A DNA stretch of 64,000 bases, taken from contig NZ_JADMWW010000008.1 in assembly GCF_015548375.1 (NCBI RefSeq), positions 1-64,000 of the forward strand. Reading direction: 5' to 3'. Position numbers and translations under genes: made by a program. Source of the DNA: Collinsella aerofaciens. GTDB taxonomy: Bacteria > Actinomycetota > Coriobacteriia > Coriobacteriales > Coriobacteriaceae. Shown one piece after another: positions 44,501-52,425 of this stretch; position 1 is the first letter of the stretch; each line of letters opens with the position of its first letter. The notes under the pieces were generated by a model that worked only from the letters and a program-made list of their open reading frames with translations, made no database searches and was not told the origin of the DNA.

Positions 44501-45750
44501 GGGTCCTTTGCGGCATCCGTTCCCTTGAAGAGCCTCTCAACCCTCTTCTTGAACTCCTCATAGGGAATCACGTTGAGGTCGTAGGCCGTATAGCCCATAT
44601 TCCTCTTGGCGCCGTCTAGCTTCTTCACGAGCACCTTGTCGTACCCCCTGCGGCCGGACCTTTTCGGGCCGCCGAAGAAGTCCCTGTAGAGGGCAAGCCC
44701 GTCCTCGTCGGGACCTTCCTCGGAATCAGCATGGGCGATGTATTTCAGTGCGAGGTCCTTCAGGGTGCGCAGCTGGCGCCCGTACACCTCGTACTGGGCC
44801 ACCTGGTTGTGCGAGAGGGTCTTTCCGGGTGCAAACGAGAGAAGGCCCTGTAGGCGCCACGCGGAGTAGAGGCCCCGTGCGGCCTCGATGGTCGGGGCGA
44901 GTCTGTCGGGGCAGTTGGCGAGGAACTCATCGAGCGCATCGGCGTCGGATACGGATATCTTTCCGATCTGCTCGCCCTCGAGTGCGAAGGCGTCCATATT
45001 CGCCTTGTAGCCGGCGACGAGGTCGCCCAGCGCCTTTGCCTGCGCGCGGGCGATCTTGGCGTCGATATCGTCGCCTGTCACCGATACGGCGCCGGACACG
45101 GCCTTTTGGAGCTCTCGGGCAGTCCAGGAGCCGCCCATACCGCCAAGCGCGCTGCCGTCGAGCTCGATAGCCTCGCCACAGGCCTCCCCCAGGGCGTCGA
45201 GCTCGCGCACGAGGGCCTCGACCTGGGCGGAGGGGTCTGAGTTGTCGGACGTCACGTCGTTGCCCTCCATGAGGAAGTGTCCGCGGCGCACGACGTGGTT
45301 GGCGATGGCCCAGAAGACGAGCCTGGGGTCTCGGGGGCCGTCTGATTCCATGAGGTCGACGTCGAGGTGCGCGAGCGTGGGATAGCCGTCAAGAAGCCCC
45401 TGCCAGGCGGCAGCCGCGGGATCTGCCGCGATATCGTCGCGCATGAGTTTGTAGGACATCCTGCGCCTGACGAAGAAATCCGGGTCTGTGGGAGCGATCG
45501 CCGGCGCGAACACGCGCTCCATCTCACGCTCCCTGCCGCGGGCGCGCTGGAGCCTGCGCCTCGCCGTGCGCGGCATACGGGCCTCGGAGGCGTGGAGCGC
45601 CTCCTTGAAGCAGCGTGCGCCCATCACGGGCTGGCCCTTATGGTAGAGGACCTCCCCGTACTCGTCTGTGGCCACGAACCCGACGCTCGTACCGTCGAGG
45701 TCGATTCCGGCATACCACGGACCGTTGATATTTTTAAGTTTCCTGGCCAT
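41557..45750 (-). CDS. cas9: Cas9, RuvC intact, HNH catalytic residues substituted
   Basis: A 1397-residue type II-A effector. RuvC-I has D17 ('GIDLDGTSVGF'), an Arg-rich bridge helix follows, RuvC-II has E811 ('VYVEVTRT') and RuvC-III has H1029/D1032 ('YYHAHDAL'), so the non-target-strand nuclease looks intact. In the HNH domain ('YLYFRQAGKSLYSGKPIDI', then 'CVDRILPRSVRRDESLDNKAL') the SpCas9 Asp839 equivalent is D898. His840 is replaced by Arg899 (codon CGT, 43056-43054) and the Asn863 position falls on Ser922. The HNH nuclease should therefore be inactive, leaving a nickase or a binding protein. AGGAG lies about 6 nt before the ATG at 45750. The tracrRNA diverges from just upstream. Confidence 0.95.
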   Translation of the reverse strand: MARKLKNINGPWYAGIDLDGTSVGFVATDEYGEVLYHKGQPVMGARCFKEALHASEARMPRTARRRLQRARGREREMERVFAPAIAPTDPDFFVRRRMSYKLMRDDIAADPAAAAWQGLLDGYPTLAHLDVDLMESDGPRDPRLVFWAIANHVVRRGHFLMEGNDVTSDNSDPSAQVEALVRELDALGEACGEAIELDGSALGGMGGSWTARELQKAVSGAVSVTGDDIDAKIARAQAKALGDLVAGYKANMDAFALEGEQIGKISVSDADALDEFLANCPDRLAPTIEAARGLYSAWRLQGLLSFAPGKTLSHNQVAQYEVYGRQLRTLKDLALKYIAHADSEEGPDEDGLALYRDFFGGPKRSGRRGYDKVLVKKLDGAKRNMGYTAYDLNVIPYEEFKKRVERLFKGTDAAKDPAYIDMVAALGEHRFLRRIHTTDNSAIPYQLHAEVVGRIIDAQGGFYPWLKDAGPHILKVLTSRIPYYVGPLDSSAAPVDAHGKARFSWSRRLPGHERAFVTPWNYEEHIDTDAAAEAFIRRMTGKCTYLVDEDVLPANSLIYERFRFLNELAGIRYTEDGQDWLPLDAAMRAAVVEAASDGSVMTLSRIANILSRDFTMAHPHVKGVSDAKRMTSRLSVSAWIAGLLGVKSLTAAQKSMAEDIILWNTVFEERSILKRKVAKEYGDILDEGAIEAFCAKRLKGWGQLSERLLTGVWVDTARGDMCIMDVLEQGAPYGRFRGTSMNLMQALSDTELGFRTRIDEVNATALEKAGELGIDALPGSPALRRGVSQAMKVIEDMASVAGCAPAKVYVEVTRTASKQLKGKRSRSRAQEIEAALKALDEDARRDLDAARLLRELGMFDEKEINERLYLYFRQAGKSLYSGKPIDIARIASVDYCVDRILPRSVRRDESLDNKALVLYAESLDKKDSILVPQHVQRKMAPFWMHLRRAGLMTERKLNTLMRTQISERMLKSIVGRQLTETSQECKLIAAVLEATYTGVKVVPVKAGVASSVRRRAGIPRSRKANRYYHAHDALIALTTGRFIETRAPIWSNNRAFYERTMRDIEAQERRGGADSELDFFSGGFFRDLVDYDTAEVLWDSDFERERLIRACSWKNLRVTFAPYEEGGAFWKQTVYSPRDSKTKLIPVKGDRDAALFGGYSAQTFAYFMIYETEGKKGNLFRFAPVPTSIASKATDSLTELYARSLCRESGERFVRVVRDRILKETVYEAYGERFRVKGLKTAGPVRQLALDAADTRLLRIVERMVDGEQPSPRRDLESDAKVLCRLWARLLALAPANFPRVSKVLKLGALKTPEEVFADTEADDLAKTVRAVAESEVQVVELLSGIRGTADVRPLGGSAFAGTLSMTFDKIINDPKAGFAIVDISAAGLHERVSTLG

Positions 45751-45778
45751 GAGTTCTCCTGTGTGATATAAAGGGATT

Positions 45779-45869
45779 GTGAGTTGCTGCTCGAAGCGCA
45801 GTACCTAAGTCGAAATACGGCTTAAAAGCCACAAACTGCCTAAACAGGCCGCCCGTATGGGGCTTTTTC
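45779..45869 (+). ncRNA. tracrRNA
   Basis: The first about 35 nt (45779-45814) match the plus strand of the CRISPR repeat (GCTGCTCGAAGCGC and nearby bases), so they pair with the minus-strand crRNA. They are followed by a nexus-like hairpin (GGCTTAAAAGCC, 45820-45831) and a terminator hairpin ending in TTTTT (45849-45868). A TATAAA -10 lies at 45767-45772, predicting a start at about 45779. It is divergent from cas9, with overlapping upstream regions. Confidence 0.88.
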
Positions 45870-45893
45870 TTTATTCCGACATTCCATAGGCAT

Positions 45894-46172
45894 CTAGAGC
45901 AGGTACTCCATGACGGTACCGGTCGAGTCGGTGCGGAAGCGGATGCTGCCCACCGTGTTCTCGTGGATCATGTCGCCGGTCGCCACATCCACGTAGACGG
46001 CATCGCTGAGACCGCGCGACACCTCCATCTCGGTGGCGCCGGTCTCGGAGTCGATGCGGAGCTTTCCGACCTGGTTGCGCACGTGCATCTGGCCCCTGGA
46101 GTCCTGGCAGCGCTCGACCGTGCCGCTGCCGGCCTCGGTCAGGTGCACGCTATTCATTTGGAAACTGTTCAC
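45894..46172 (-). CDS. Small hypothetical protein between tracrRNA and flp
   Basis: A 92-residue protein from GTG 46172, which has GGAGGGG about 6 nt upstream. It is beta-rich and polar with no membrane segment and no family I know. It may read out from the flp transcript past the hairpin at 46384, or have its own promoter. Confidence 0.6.
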   Translation of the reverse strand: MNSFQMNSVHLTEAGSGTVERCQDSRGQMHVRNQVGKLRIDSETGATEMEVSRGLSDAVYVDVATGDMIHENTVGSIRFRTDSTGTVMEYLL

Positions 46173-46383
46173 AGTTACCCCTCCCCCTCTGCAAGAAGGC
46201 ATGAGGCCGGGCCTTTCCCGGCATTGGAGGGTTTTATCCAATTATAGACTGACGTCGGGACGTTCCCGATAACGTTTCCGAGCGTCGCCGGAAGGCCATG
46301 TTCCGAGCATCTCGACTTCGAGCCGAATGGGCAAAGGGCCCAACCGTAGCGAAAGGGCTTCGAAGGGGGTAGCCGAAAAGAAA

Positions 46384-46412
46384 CCCCGTCCCAGGCTGAT
46401 TCCGGGACGGGG
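46384..46412 (-). terminator. Terminator of the Flp pilin gene
   Basis: A 9-bp GC stem (46384-46392 with 46404-46412) is followed on the minus strand by TTTCTTTTC. It lies 29 bp beyond the pilin stop codon. A weaker hairpin lies at 46204-46220. Confidence 0.8.
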
Positions 46413-46440
46413 CCAAAAGGGGAAGGCAAATCGAGCTATA

Positions 46441-46683
46441 TTACGTAAGCGAGTAGCCGTTGGTGCCGATCTTGCCGACGACATTGGTCGCCATCGTGAT
46501 GACATCGCGGAGCTTGCCGGAATAAATCGAAAGCACGGAGACAAGTGCGAGGGCAAGCAGGCCGATGAGGATGATCATCTCGGTGGAGAGCACGGCACCG
46601 AACTTCTCGTCAGCTGCACGACGGACATTGTAGGTCTTGGCCATGAGGTACATGGCCATGGCGTTCATGGTTCCAGAATCCAT
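46441..46683 (-). CDS. flp: Flp-type pilin
   Basis: An 80-residue pilin precursor: a basic leader, then 'FGAVLSTEMIILIGLLALAL', where cleavage after Gly would leave a mature pilin with a Glu near its N-terminus and one hydrophobic helix. It is the main pilus subunit for the Tad locus at 27891-37023, from which it is separated by the CRISPR-Cas module. AAAGGAG precedes ATG 46683. It has its own class A promoter. Confidence 0.88.
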   Translation of the reverse strand: MDSGTMNAMAMYLMAKTYNVRRAADEKFGAVLSTEMIILIGLLALALVSVLSIYSGKLRDVITMATNVVGKIGTNGYSLT

Positions 46684-46761
46684 GATGCACTCCTTTCGGT
46701 TGGGGGTTCGAGTCTTCAGCCCCCGTCGACACGATGGGATGGACCTCCACCCCCAAATAAG

Positions 46762-46815
46762 ATTTTGCCCCGCGAAATGCATCAACAGAAAGTAATTTGG
46801 TGCCAAGGGGTGACA
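46762..46815 (-). promoter_or_regulatory. Class A promoter of the Flp pilin gene
   Basis: On the minus strand TGTCACCCCTTGGCACCAAA (46815-46796), 28 bp, then CAAAAT (46767-46762), the same hexamer as at the TadV promoter. The transcript leader would be about 70 nt. Confidence 0.7.
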
Positions 46816-46985
46816 AATGGTGACATGGAAAACGCAGATAGACCACTACGTACGCGGCCGTACAACATATGTTCGACAAGATTTAATGACCTCCTGGTCG
46901 CAGGCGCCACAAAAGGCCTATCCGGTGCTGTGATAGAGTCGAGGCAGCTAACGGCGAGGTCACCAACTAGTGAGAGGAACGGCGT

Positions 46986-47636
46986 ATGGCATGCATGCGT
47001 GTAACCGGATCGGCCGACGAGATCGAGCTTCTTGCGCGCTCGTTCAGAAAGAATCCGGTGCTTCGCCGCCGGCTCGACGGCATGATGACGGGTTATTTCG
47101 AGGCGCAGGCCCCGAAGGTTGTCTGCCTGGACCTCGGAACGACGGGGCCCAACCCCGTTGAAGATGAGATCGTGGCCATCGCGATCGTGGACTGGGCGGG
47201 AAATGCGGTCCATGAGGGGAGATACAGGCCAAGTCGCATGGAGTTGTGGCGGGCGGCATCTGAGGTCAACGGGGTGGCCCCCGACAACCAGATAGACCTC
47301 CCCTCCTTTTTCGACGACCAGGTAAAGATCAGGGAGATCATCTGGGGCGCAGACGAGGTTATCGTCTACAACGCCCAACTCGTCATGAGGTTCCTGGAAC
47401 ACAACGACGCTGCGCCCGCCTCAGGTGCCAGGGTCACAGATACGATGTATGAATATTGTCTATGGCTCGGGGAGACGAATCGTAACTACAATCGCCTCGC
47501 ACACATTGAACTGACTGATGTGGCCGATCATATCGGCTACGACCGGCCGGACGGTATGAGCGCAAGCCTAGCCAATGCCCTCGCCTGCCTCGCCGTCCAA
47601 AAATGGATCGAGCGGCAGCGGCGTGAAGAACAGTAG
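46986..47636 (+). CDS. DnaQ-like fold protein lacking catalytic residues
   Basis: A 216-residue relative of DEDDh exonucleases. Exo I reads 'DLGTTGPNP' in place of D-x-E-T-T-G, so the Glu is lost. Exo II reads 'YNAQLVMRFL' without the Asp, and Exo III reads 'MSASLANALACLAV' without the His or Asp. The fold appears kept while activity is not. An extra N-terminal helical segment (1-45) precedes it. It may bind DNA ends or compete with the active enzyme at 3946. GAGGAACGGCGT precedes ATG 46986. Confidence 0.7.
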   Translation: MACMRVTGSADEIELLARSFRKNPVLRRRLDGMMTGYFEAQAPKVVCLDLGTTGPNPVEDEIVAIAIVDWAGNAVHEGRYRPSRMELWRAASEVNGVAPDNQIDLPSFFDDQVKIREIIWGADEVIVYNAQLVMRFLEHNDAAPASGARVTDTMYEYCLWLGETNRNYNRLAHIELTDVADHIGYDRPDGMSASLANALACLAVQKWIERQRREEQ

Positions 47637-47781
47637 GCTCTCTGGATATCGGGGCAGCACGACACGCCATCGAGTTTGGCGCATTGATGATTTCGTGGAT
47701 GATTGTTTCGATTTTGCGACACGGGATGATTCCACCGAGCGGCAAGACGCTCAGGGAACTCGGCTTGGAGAGGTGATTAAC

Positions 47782-47964
47782 ATGAACGTTAACGATTTTA
47801 TGGCGAAGCACGGTATCACCGATGCCGACCTCGAGCGCATGGCCGCCCCCTATGAAGATGGCAGCATTGAGCTCGAGCCCGACGGCAAAGTATTCATCGG
47901 CTCGCATCTCGATACAGTCGGCACTCGCCGCGCGACGGTGGTTAACGATGAGAAGGATACTTAG
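47782..47964 (+). CDS. Small hypothetical protein
   Basis: A 60-residue acidic protein with GGAGAGGTG about 6 nt before ATG 47782. It has the look of small element-encoded proteins with a helical start ('ITDADLERMAAPYEDG') and a beta end; no function is known to me. From 47637 to 47781 there is no gene. Confidence 0.6.
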   Translation: MNVNDFMAKHGITDADLERMAAPYEDGSIELEPDGKVFIGSHLDTVGTRRATVVNDEKDT

Positions 47965-47984
47965 AGGGTTTGCTATCAGATACG

Positions 47985-48386
47985 CTACTCCTCGTATTTG
48001 TTTCCCTTCCCACAGTTGCAGTCCTCGCAGAGCGTCAGCAGGTTGCTCATTACGGATTTTCCCCCTCGTGAGACGGGTTTGATATGGTCGACGTGGAGCT
48101 TCACGCCGTCCTCGCGGCCACGTCCGCACTTGACGCACCTGAAGCCGTCTCGGCGCAGCACGTCATAACGCATCGCACGCGTGACCTTCGCGTGTTCCTC
48201 ATCGTTGGCCATGCGCCGGTCCTGGTACTCAAGGCGGCGCTTTTCCCGTTCCTTTTTCTTCTTGGACTTGCGATGCTCCTTTATGAACATCGTCAGAAGC
48301 GTCTCTGCCGCCCAAAGCGCGATGGCAATCTGAATTAGCGGCATGAGCGACTGGAATATCTGGGTATAGACATCGGATGTATCCAT
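47985..48386 (-). CDS. Membrane-anchored HNH endonuclease
   Basis: A 133-residue protein with an N-terminal membrane segment (about 10-30), a basic coiled helix (about 32-60) and an HNH domain (about 62-130). The HNH domain has Cys pairs for zinc (RCVKCG, LCEDC) and the 'HVDHIKPVSRGG' catalytic segment followed by 'SNLLTLC'. A nuclease tethered to the membrane in a conjugative element could act on DNA entering or leaving the cell; this is inference. GAAGGG precedes ATG 48386. It is under a class A promoter. Confidence 0.8.
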   Translation of the reverse strand: MDTSDVYTQIFQSLMPLIQIAIALWAAETLLTMFIKEHRKSKKKKEREKRRLEYQDRRMANDEEHAKVTRAMRYDVLRRDGFRCVKCGRGREDGVKLHVDHIKPVSRGGKSVMSNLLTLCEDCNCGKGNKYEE

Positions 48387-48418
48387 AGCGTTCCCTTCCG
48401 TTGAAAACAGACTCTTCA

Positions 48419-48472
48419 AGCATAAAAACCCGCAAATGCCGCCGCTCCCCCACTTGGTGCCATGAGGTGCCA
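48419..48472 (-). promoter_or_regulatory. Class A promoter of the HNH gene
   Basis: On the minus strand TGGCACCTCATGGCACCAAG (48472-48453), a variant with two changes, then 28 bp and TATGCT (48424-48419). It is divergent from the class B box at 48482, only 9 bp away. Confidence 0.6.
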
Positions 48473-48481
48473 CTCGTCTTG

Positions 48482-48528
48482 GAACACTTGTTCATAGCCG
48501 CCCGTCCCACTGCCTCCGAAACGATGAT
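48482..48528 (+). promoter_or_regulatory. Class B promoter of the 48562 operon
   Basis: GAACACTTGTTC (48482-48493), 29 bp, then GATGAT (48523-48528). The box ends 68 bp before ATG 48562. Confidence 0.65.
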
Positions 48529-48561
48529 TTGAACATCGAAAGATCGGACGGAGGGAGAGAT

Positions 48562-49275
48562 ATGGCCGAGGAGCTTGACCCGAGCATGCTTCCGAATTGG
48601 CTGAGGGACACTGATGACGGCCCGTCGGTGAGGCCCGGTGCAGACGATGGCGCCCGCTATGGCCTCACATGGTGCGGCAGCTTCACGGTCCACGGCCTCG
48701 GATTCCAGGCGATGAACGGGACGACGACCGATTTCGCGATGGCCTGGCCCATCGGTAACGGGGCCTGGCAGGTACTGCAGGACGCCTACGACATCTATGA
48801 CCCCATCGCCGGACAGGACGGCTATATCGAGACCGACGACCTCAACGACATCATGCGCGAGAACGGATTCAGTTCCCTTAACTCATTTACCGTCGCAGAG
48901 GGCGCGGGGTGGCGCGAGAGCCTTACGCGCGCCGTCGCCGCTAGGTGTTGCAGGGAGCGCTACTCGGTCCCCCTGACCTTTATCGATGGCCCCTCGGCAC
49001 TGTCCAGGCTCGTCTCCTGTGCCACCGCGTTCGACCCGTATTCGGACAGGGCGCTCGTTGCCACAGAAATCGAGCGGGAGATGGTGCGCCAGGAAAACGC
49101 CTACAACATGGCCGCATACGCCAACGCGCGCGAGTTTAAGAGCACGCAGCTTCGCTCTATCGCGGTCGTTCCGGAGAAGTCGGTTGGCCATGGAATGGGA
49201 ATGGCGTCTGTGGGGAGCCTACGACACCACCAAGACCAGAGAGTAAGCGGCAACGGACCCAAGTTCGGACATTAG
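48562..49275 (+). CDS. Hypothetical protein, class B operon
   Basis: A 237-residue protein with no recognised domain or membrane segment. GGAGGGAGAG precedes ATG 48562. The last about 30 residues are Gly/His/Ser-rich and may be disordered. It leads a three-gene operon with the paralogues at 49297 and 50789. Confidence 0.7.
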   Translation: MAEELDPSMLPNWLRDTDDGPSVRPGADDGARYGLTWCGSFTVHGLGFQAMNGTTTDFAMAWPIGNGAWQVLQDAYDIYDPIAGQDGYIETDDLNDIMRENGFSSLNSFTVAEGAGWRESLTRAVAARCCRERYSVPLTFIDGPSALSRLVSCATAFDPYSDRALVATEIEREMVRQENAYNMAAYANAREFKSTQLRSIAVVPEKSVGHGMGMASVGSLRHHQDQRVSGNGPKFGH

Positions 49276-49296
49276 CGACCGGGGGGATAGATAACA

Positions 49297-50796
49297 ATGT
49301 ATGAAAAGGTATGGGAAGGCGCGGCACCTGGCCTAGACGGTACCGAGTGGGACCTTACCTTTGAATTCGATGAGTCCACCGGACTGTTCCAAGTGAGCGG
49401 ATCGGTGGACGGCGAACCCCTTGACAGCTATGAATGCGCCGACCCGGTAATATCCGGCCTCATGGCGCGCTCTGAGAACGACCGGCCGGATGATCCCTAC
49501 GACATGGCGCTTATCCCGCCGGCGCCCTTGGAGATGCAGGGTCGATTCGCCCCCTTCTCCTCACCCGACCAGATCGTCTCGGGCACATGGCGAACTCCCC
49601 GTGACTGGCCGGAGGTGAGAAAGGACGAGACGGTCCGGGATCTCTTCATGAGGAGAAACGACATAGTGAGATTGACCGATGACGTCAACCCTAATCAACT
49701 GGCCATAAAGGAGTGCTCAAGGCTCCTAAACGGTATGTACGGAGATCCTTCCAAATGGCCGCGGCGTGCTGTTGATTCTGTGCTCAACTACCCTCGCGGT
49801 ACCATGCCCGTGAATAAATACAATGACTCCGGGCTCTTTGGGTGTACGCTCCCTCCGCAGTTCTCTGCCGCCGTTGTTCGCGCCGGAAGCGTGTTAGAGG
49901 GCAGGGCTCTTGACTATCGTGACGCGGTATACGCCCTCTACAGGAAGGCTACGTGCGAGTATCCCTATGTAGACTGGGAGTGGGAGGGCGGTCGCTGCTT
50001 CGGCGTCATCCCCAGCGTCGATGCGACGCAGTTCATCCAAGAGCTATCCGAAGGGGACACCGTGACCCTTTCGCTTGCCGCCAGCTTCACCTCATTCGGC
50101 GGTGGCACCTTGGAACTGGGTGATGTAAGTGTCAATCTTAAGTCCGCCGACTGGTATAGGAAAATGTTTGATGAACATGAACTCCTCCATGGCGCCCTAG
50201 ACGTTAGGAACTTGGGGAAGCTTTCCCTCGATGAGTTCAACGCCTATCTTCGAAATTGCGACAGTTCGCATCTCTACGCACGCTGGGCCGGCGCCTTCCT
50301 CGATGGCGAATACGGCGTGGACCTCGAGGGTGAGACGGACCGGGTTCTCATCTCGGCAAAGACGGTCGCTGAGTTCGTTGCCGTGGGTGATTACGGCCTT
50401 CGCCATAAGGCGTTTGCATGGGAGGTCGTCTCTTGGTCTAAATCGGAAGACATCTACTATGTCGAGATGTGGCAGGCGCCAAAGTATTTGGATAAAGGCC
50501 TCACGAGCTCCGAGCAAGCCTGGAAGGAATGGGACATTACCTTCGACTCGTTCCCATCGGATTACATACCGGATATGCGCACCATGCCCATGACGATGGA
50601 CGGCGAGCCGGGGGCGTTCGTCAACGCCCGCTACGCGATCGACCCGGATCGTCTGCTCAGGGGGCACTCCCATGAGGGTACCCGAAACAAGACGGTGCCC
50701 GGCACGGCCGCGCTCAAGGAGAATCTTGCGAAACTTGACCAGAAGGCAAAAGTAAATCAGTCATCGAAAAAAGAAAGTCGCGGTTGGCATGTTTGA
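49297..50796 (+). CDS. Hypothetical protein, paralogue 1
   Basis: A 499-residue soluble protein of a family I do not recognise. It shares its layout with the next gene: 'M.EKVW.G' start, 'CADPV..GLM', 'GTW..P.DWP..RK', 'LLN.M.G.P.KWPR' and a C-terminal 'FINARYA' / 'TAAL...LAKL' region. GGGGGG precedes the ATG 21 bp after the previous stop. It overlaps paralogue 2 by 8 bp. Confidence 0.75.
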   Translation: MYEKVWEGAAPGLDGTEWDLTFEFDESTGLFQVSGSVDGEPLDSYECADPVISGLMARSENDRPDDPYDMALIPPAPLEMQGRFAPFSSPDQIVSGTWRTPRDWPEVRKDETVRDLFMRRNDIVRLTDDVNPNQLAIKECSRLLNGMYGDPSKWPRRAVDSVLNYPRGTMPVNKYNDSGLFGCTLPPQFSAAVVRAGSVLEGRALDYRDAVYALYRKATCEYPYVDWEWEGGRCFGVIPSVDATQFIQELSEGDTVTLSLAASFTSFGGGTLELGDVSVNLKSADWYRKMFDEHELLHGALDVRNLGKLSLDEFNAYLRNCDSSHLYARWAGAFLDGEYGVDLEGETDRVLISAKTVAEFVAVGDYGLRHKAFAWEVVSWSKSEDIYYVEMWQAPKYLDKGLTSSEQAWKEWDITFDSFPSDYIPDMRTMPMTMDGEPGAFVNARYAIDPDRLLRGHSHEGTRNKTVPGTAALKENLAKLDQKAKVNQSSKKESRGWHV

Positions 50797-52300
50797 GAAG
50801 GTATGGAGCGGAGAGATCGAGGGCTGCAAGATCTCCCTTGGGTTCAATGAGACACGTGGTCTGTTCAGATACACCGCGAAAAAGGATGGCGTGCTCATAA
50901 GCGACCGCCTTTGCGCCGACCCGGTCGACGCCGGCCTCATGGATGCCCCCGGTGTCATATGGAACAACAAGACGCCGCCACTCCCCGCCTCATCGTTTAT
51001 CTCCTTCGAGGGCCGCTTCTCGATATTCGGCACGCCCGAAGATATTGTGGGCGGTACCTGGCTCTCCCCCGCCGACTGGCCGCAAGATCGTAAGAGGGTG
51101 GCGGTCTACGAGCTGGCCGGGCGCATGAACCGGATCGCGAGCAGTTATTCTATCGACCGCGTACCGGACGAGGCATACTTGAACTTCGGCCTCATCGACT
51201 GCTCGAAGCGCCTGAACGCCATGTTCGGAGGTCCCGAAAAATGGCCGAGGGCCGCATTCGAGCTCCTGCTCACTGCCACCGGGTACAAGGAGCTCGCGCT
51301 CGGAAAAAGCTTCGCCTACAGCGACCCGTACCTGCTCGCCGACCCGCGCAAGATGCCTAGGCAGGTCGTCGAACAGATTCGCAAGGCGGCAACACCTAGT
51401 ATGCGGCATGAGTTGCTCTCTTATCGAGACGCCGTTGTCAGCCTTTGCAAGGAGTCCCGCATGAAATACGGGGGCAACGCGGATGCGTTCACAGTTCTGC
51501 CGTTCGTGAACGTCGCCGAGTTCATTGACGAAATCCGGCAGTCCGACAGGATACACGTCGACCTATATGCGGACTTCGATGGCGATGCCGTGCCAAAGGC
51601 CAACTTGGGACAGACTGCTATTACCCTCAATGACATAGATGCCGAGAAGATTAGGCTTAATCTGGACAGGGCTAGAGAGAAGCGAAATTACTATTGGTCG
51701 ATGAGGGGCGAGAATTCCTCATCCAAACTGAACCTCTCGACATTTACGTTCGAGTTGACTGAGTTGGTCGCGGCCATCAAGTCATGTGCCGACTGGAGCC
51801 TGTTCTTCAACCATCAGGTCCACTTCCCGAACCTCGGCTATGAACTCGACGCGAACGGCGATTCAGATCGCATCCTCCTTGCCTGCGGCATGAGTGAATG
51901 GCGCTCGGACGACGCCCAGGAGTGGATGGCCGTATCGCGCTCGAAATCAGATCGTCTCTACCATATCGAGCGCATCGACGCATGGGATTCCTACGAAGGG
52001 CCTGAATTTGAGGTCACGGAATCGTACACCACTAAAACCTACCCGAGCGACCTCATCGACCAGATCGCGGCAGACCATAACGGGTTCAGGGAGACGGATG
52101 GCGTCCCACCCTTCATCAACGCACGCTACGCCGCCCAACTGGAGCATCTGCGTGAAGTTTATCCCCTAAGGCATAAGATCCCAGAGAATACGCCTAGCAC
52201 AGCGGCATTGAGGGACGGGCTCGCCAAGCTCGAGGGGAAGAAGGCTGAGAGAAAAAAGACGCCCAGCCACGACAGGTGGCCGGGCTACTTCACCTATTGA
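50789..52300 (+). CDS. Hypothetical protein, paralogue 2
   Basis: A 503-residue protein, a clear tandem duplicate of the preceding gene over its whole length but with low identity, so the duplication is old. It has no signal peptide or membrane segment. The 8-bp overlap with paralogue 1 suggests stoichiometric production, perhaps as a heteromer. Confidence 0.75.
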   Translation: MFEKVWSGEIEGCKISLGFNETRGLFRYTAKKDGVLISDRLCADPVDAGLMDAPGVIWNNKTPPLPASSFISFEGRFSIFGTPEDIVGGTWLSPADWPQDRKRVAVYELAGRMNRIASSYSIDRVPDEAYLNFGLIDCSKRLNAMFGGPEKWPRAAFELLLTATGYKELALGKSFAYSDPYLLADPRKMPRQVVEQIRKAATPSMRHELLSYRDAVVSLCKESRMKYGGNADAFTVLPFVNVAEFIDEIRQSDRIHVDLYADFDGDAVPKANLGQTAITLNDIDAEKIRLNLDRAREKRNYYWSMRGENSSSKLNLSTFTFELTELVAAIKSCADWSLFFNHQVHFPNLGYELDANGDSDRILLACGMSEWRSDDAQEWMAVSRSKSDRLYHIERIDAWDSYEGPEFEVTESYTTKTYPSDLIDQIAADHNGFRETDGVPPFINARYAAQLEHLREVYPLRHKIPENTPSTAALRDGLAKLEGKKAERKKTPSHDRWPGYFTY

Positions 52301-52340
52301 TCGAAAAACCGGGGGAGCCGAACGCGACGCTCCCCCGGTT
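52301..52340. terminator. Bidirectional terminator between convergent operons
   Basis: A 12-bp stem (52307-52318 with 52329-52340, 10-nt loop) follows the stop at 52300. On the minus strand it is followed by TTTTT (52308-52304), so it serves the surface-protein operon best; the plus-strand side has only a weak U-tract. Confidence 0.75.
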
Positions 52341-52425
52341 CCACTTCCCCGCGGGCGACAGCCTGCAAAATCACAGTTGGAGCGGAGCTTTTTGGAACCT
52401 TTCCCGCCCGCTATCGCCGGTCCCC

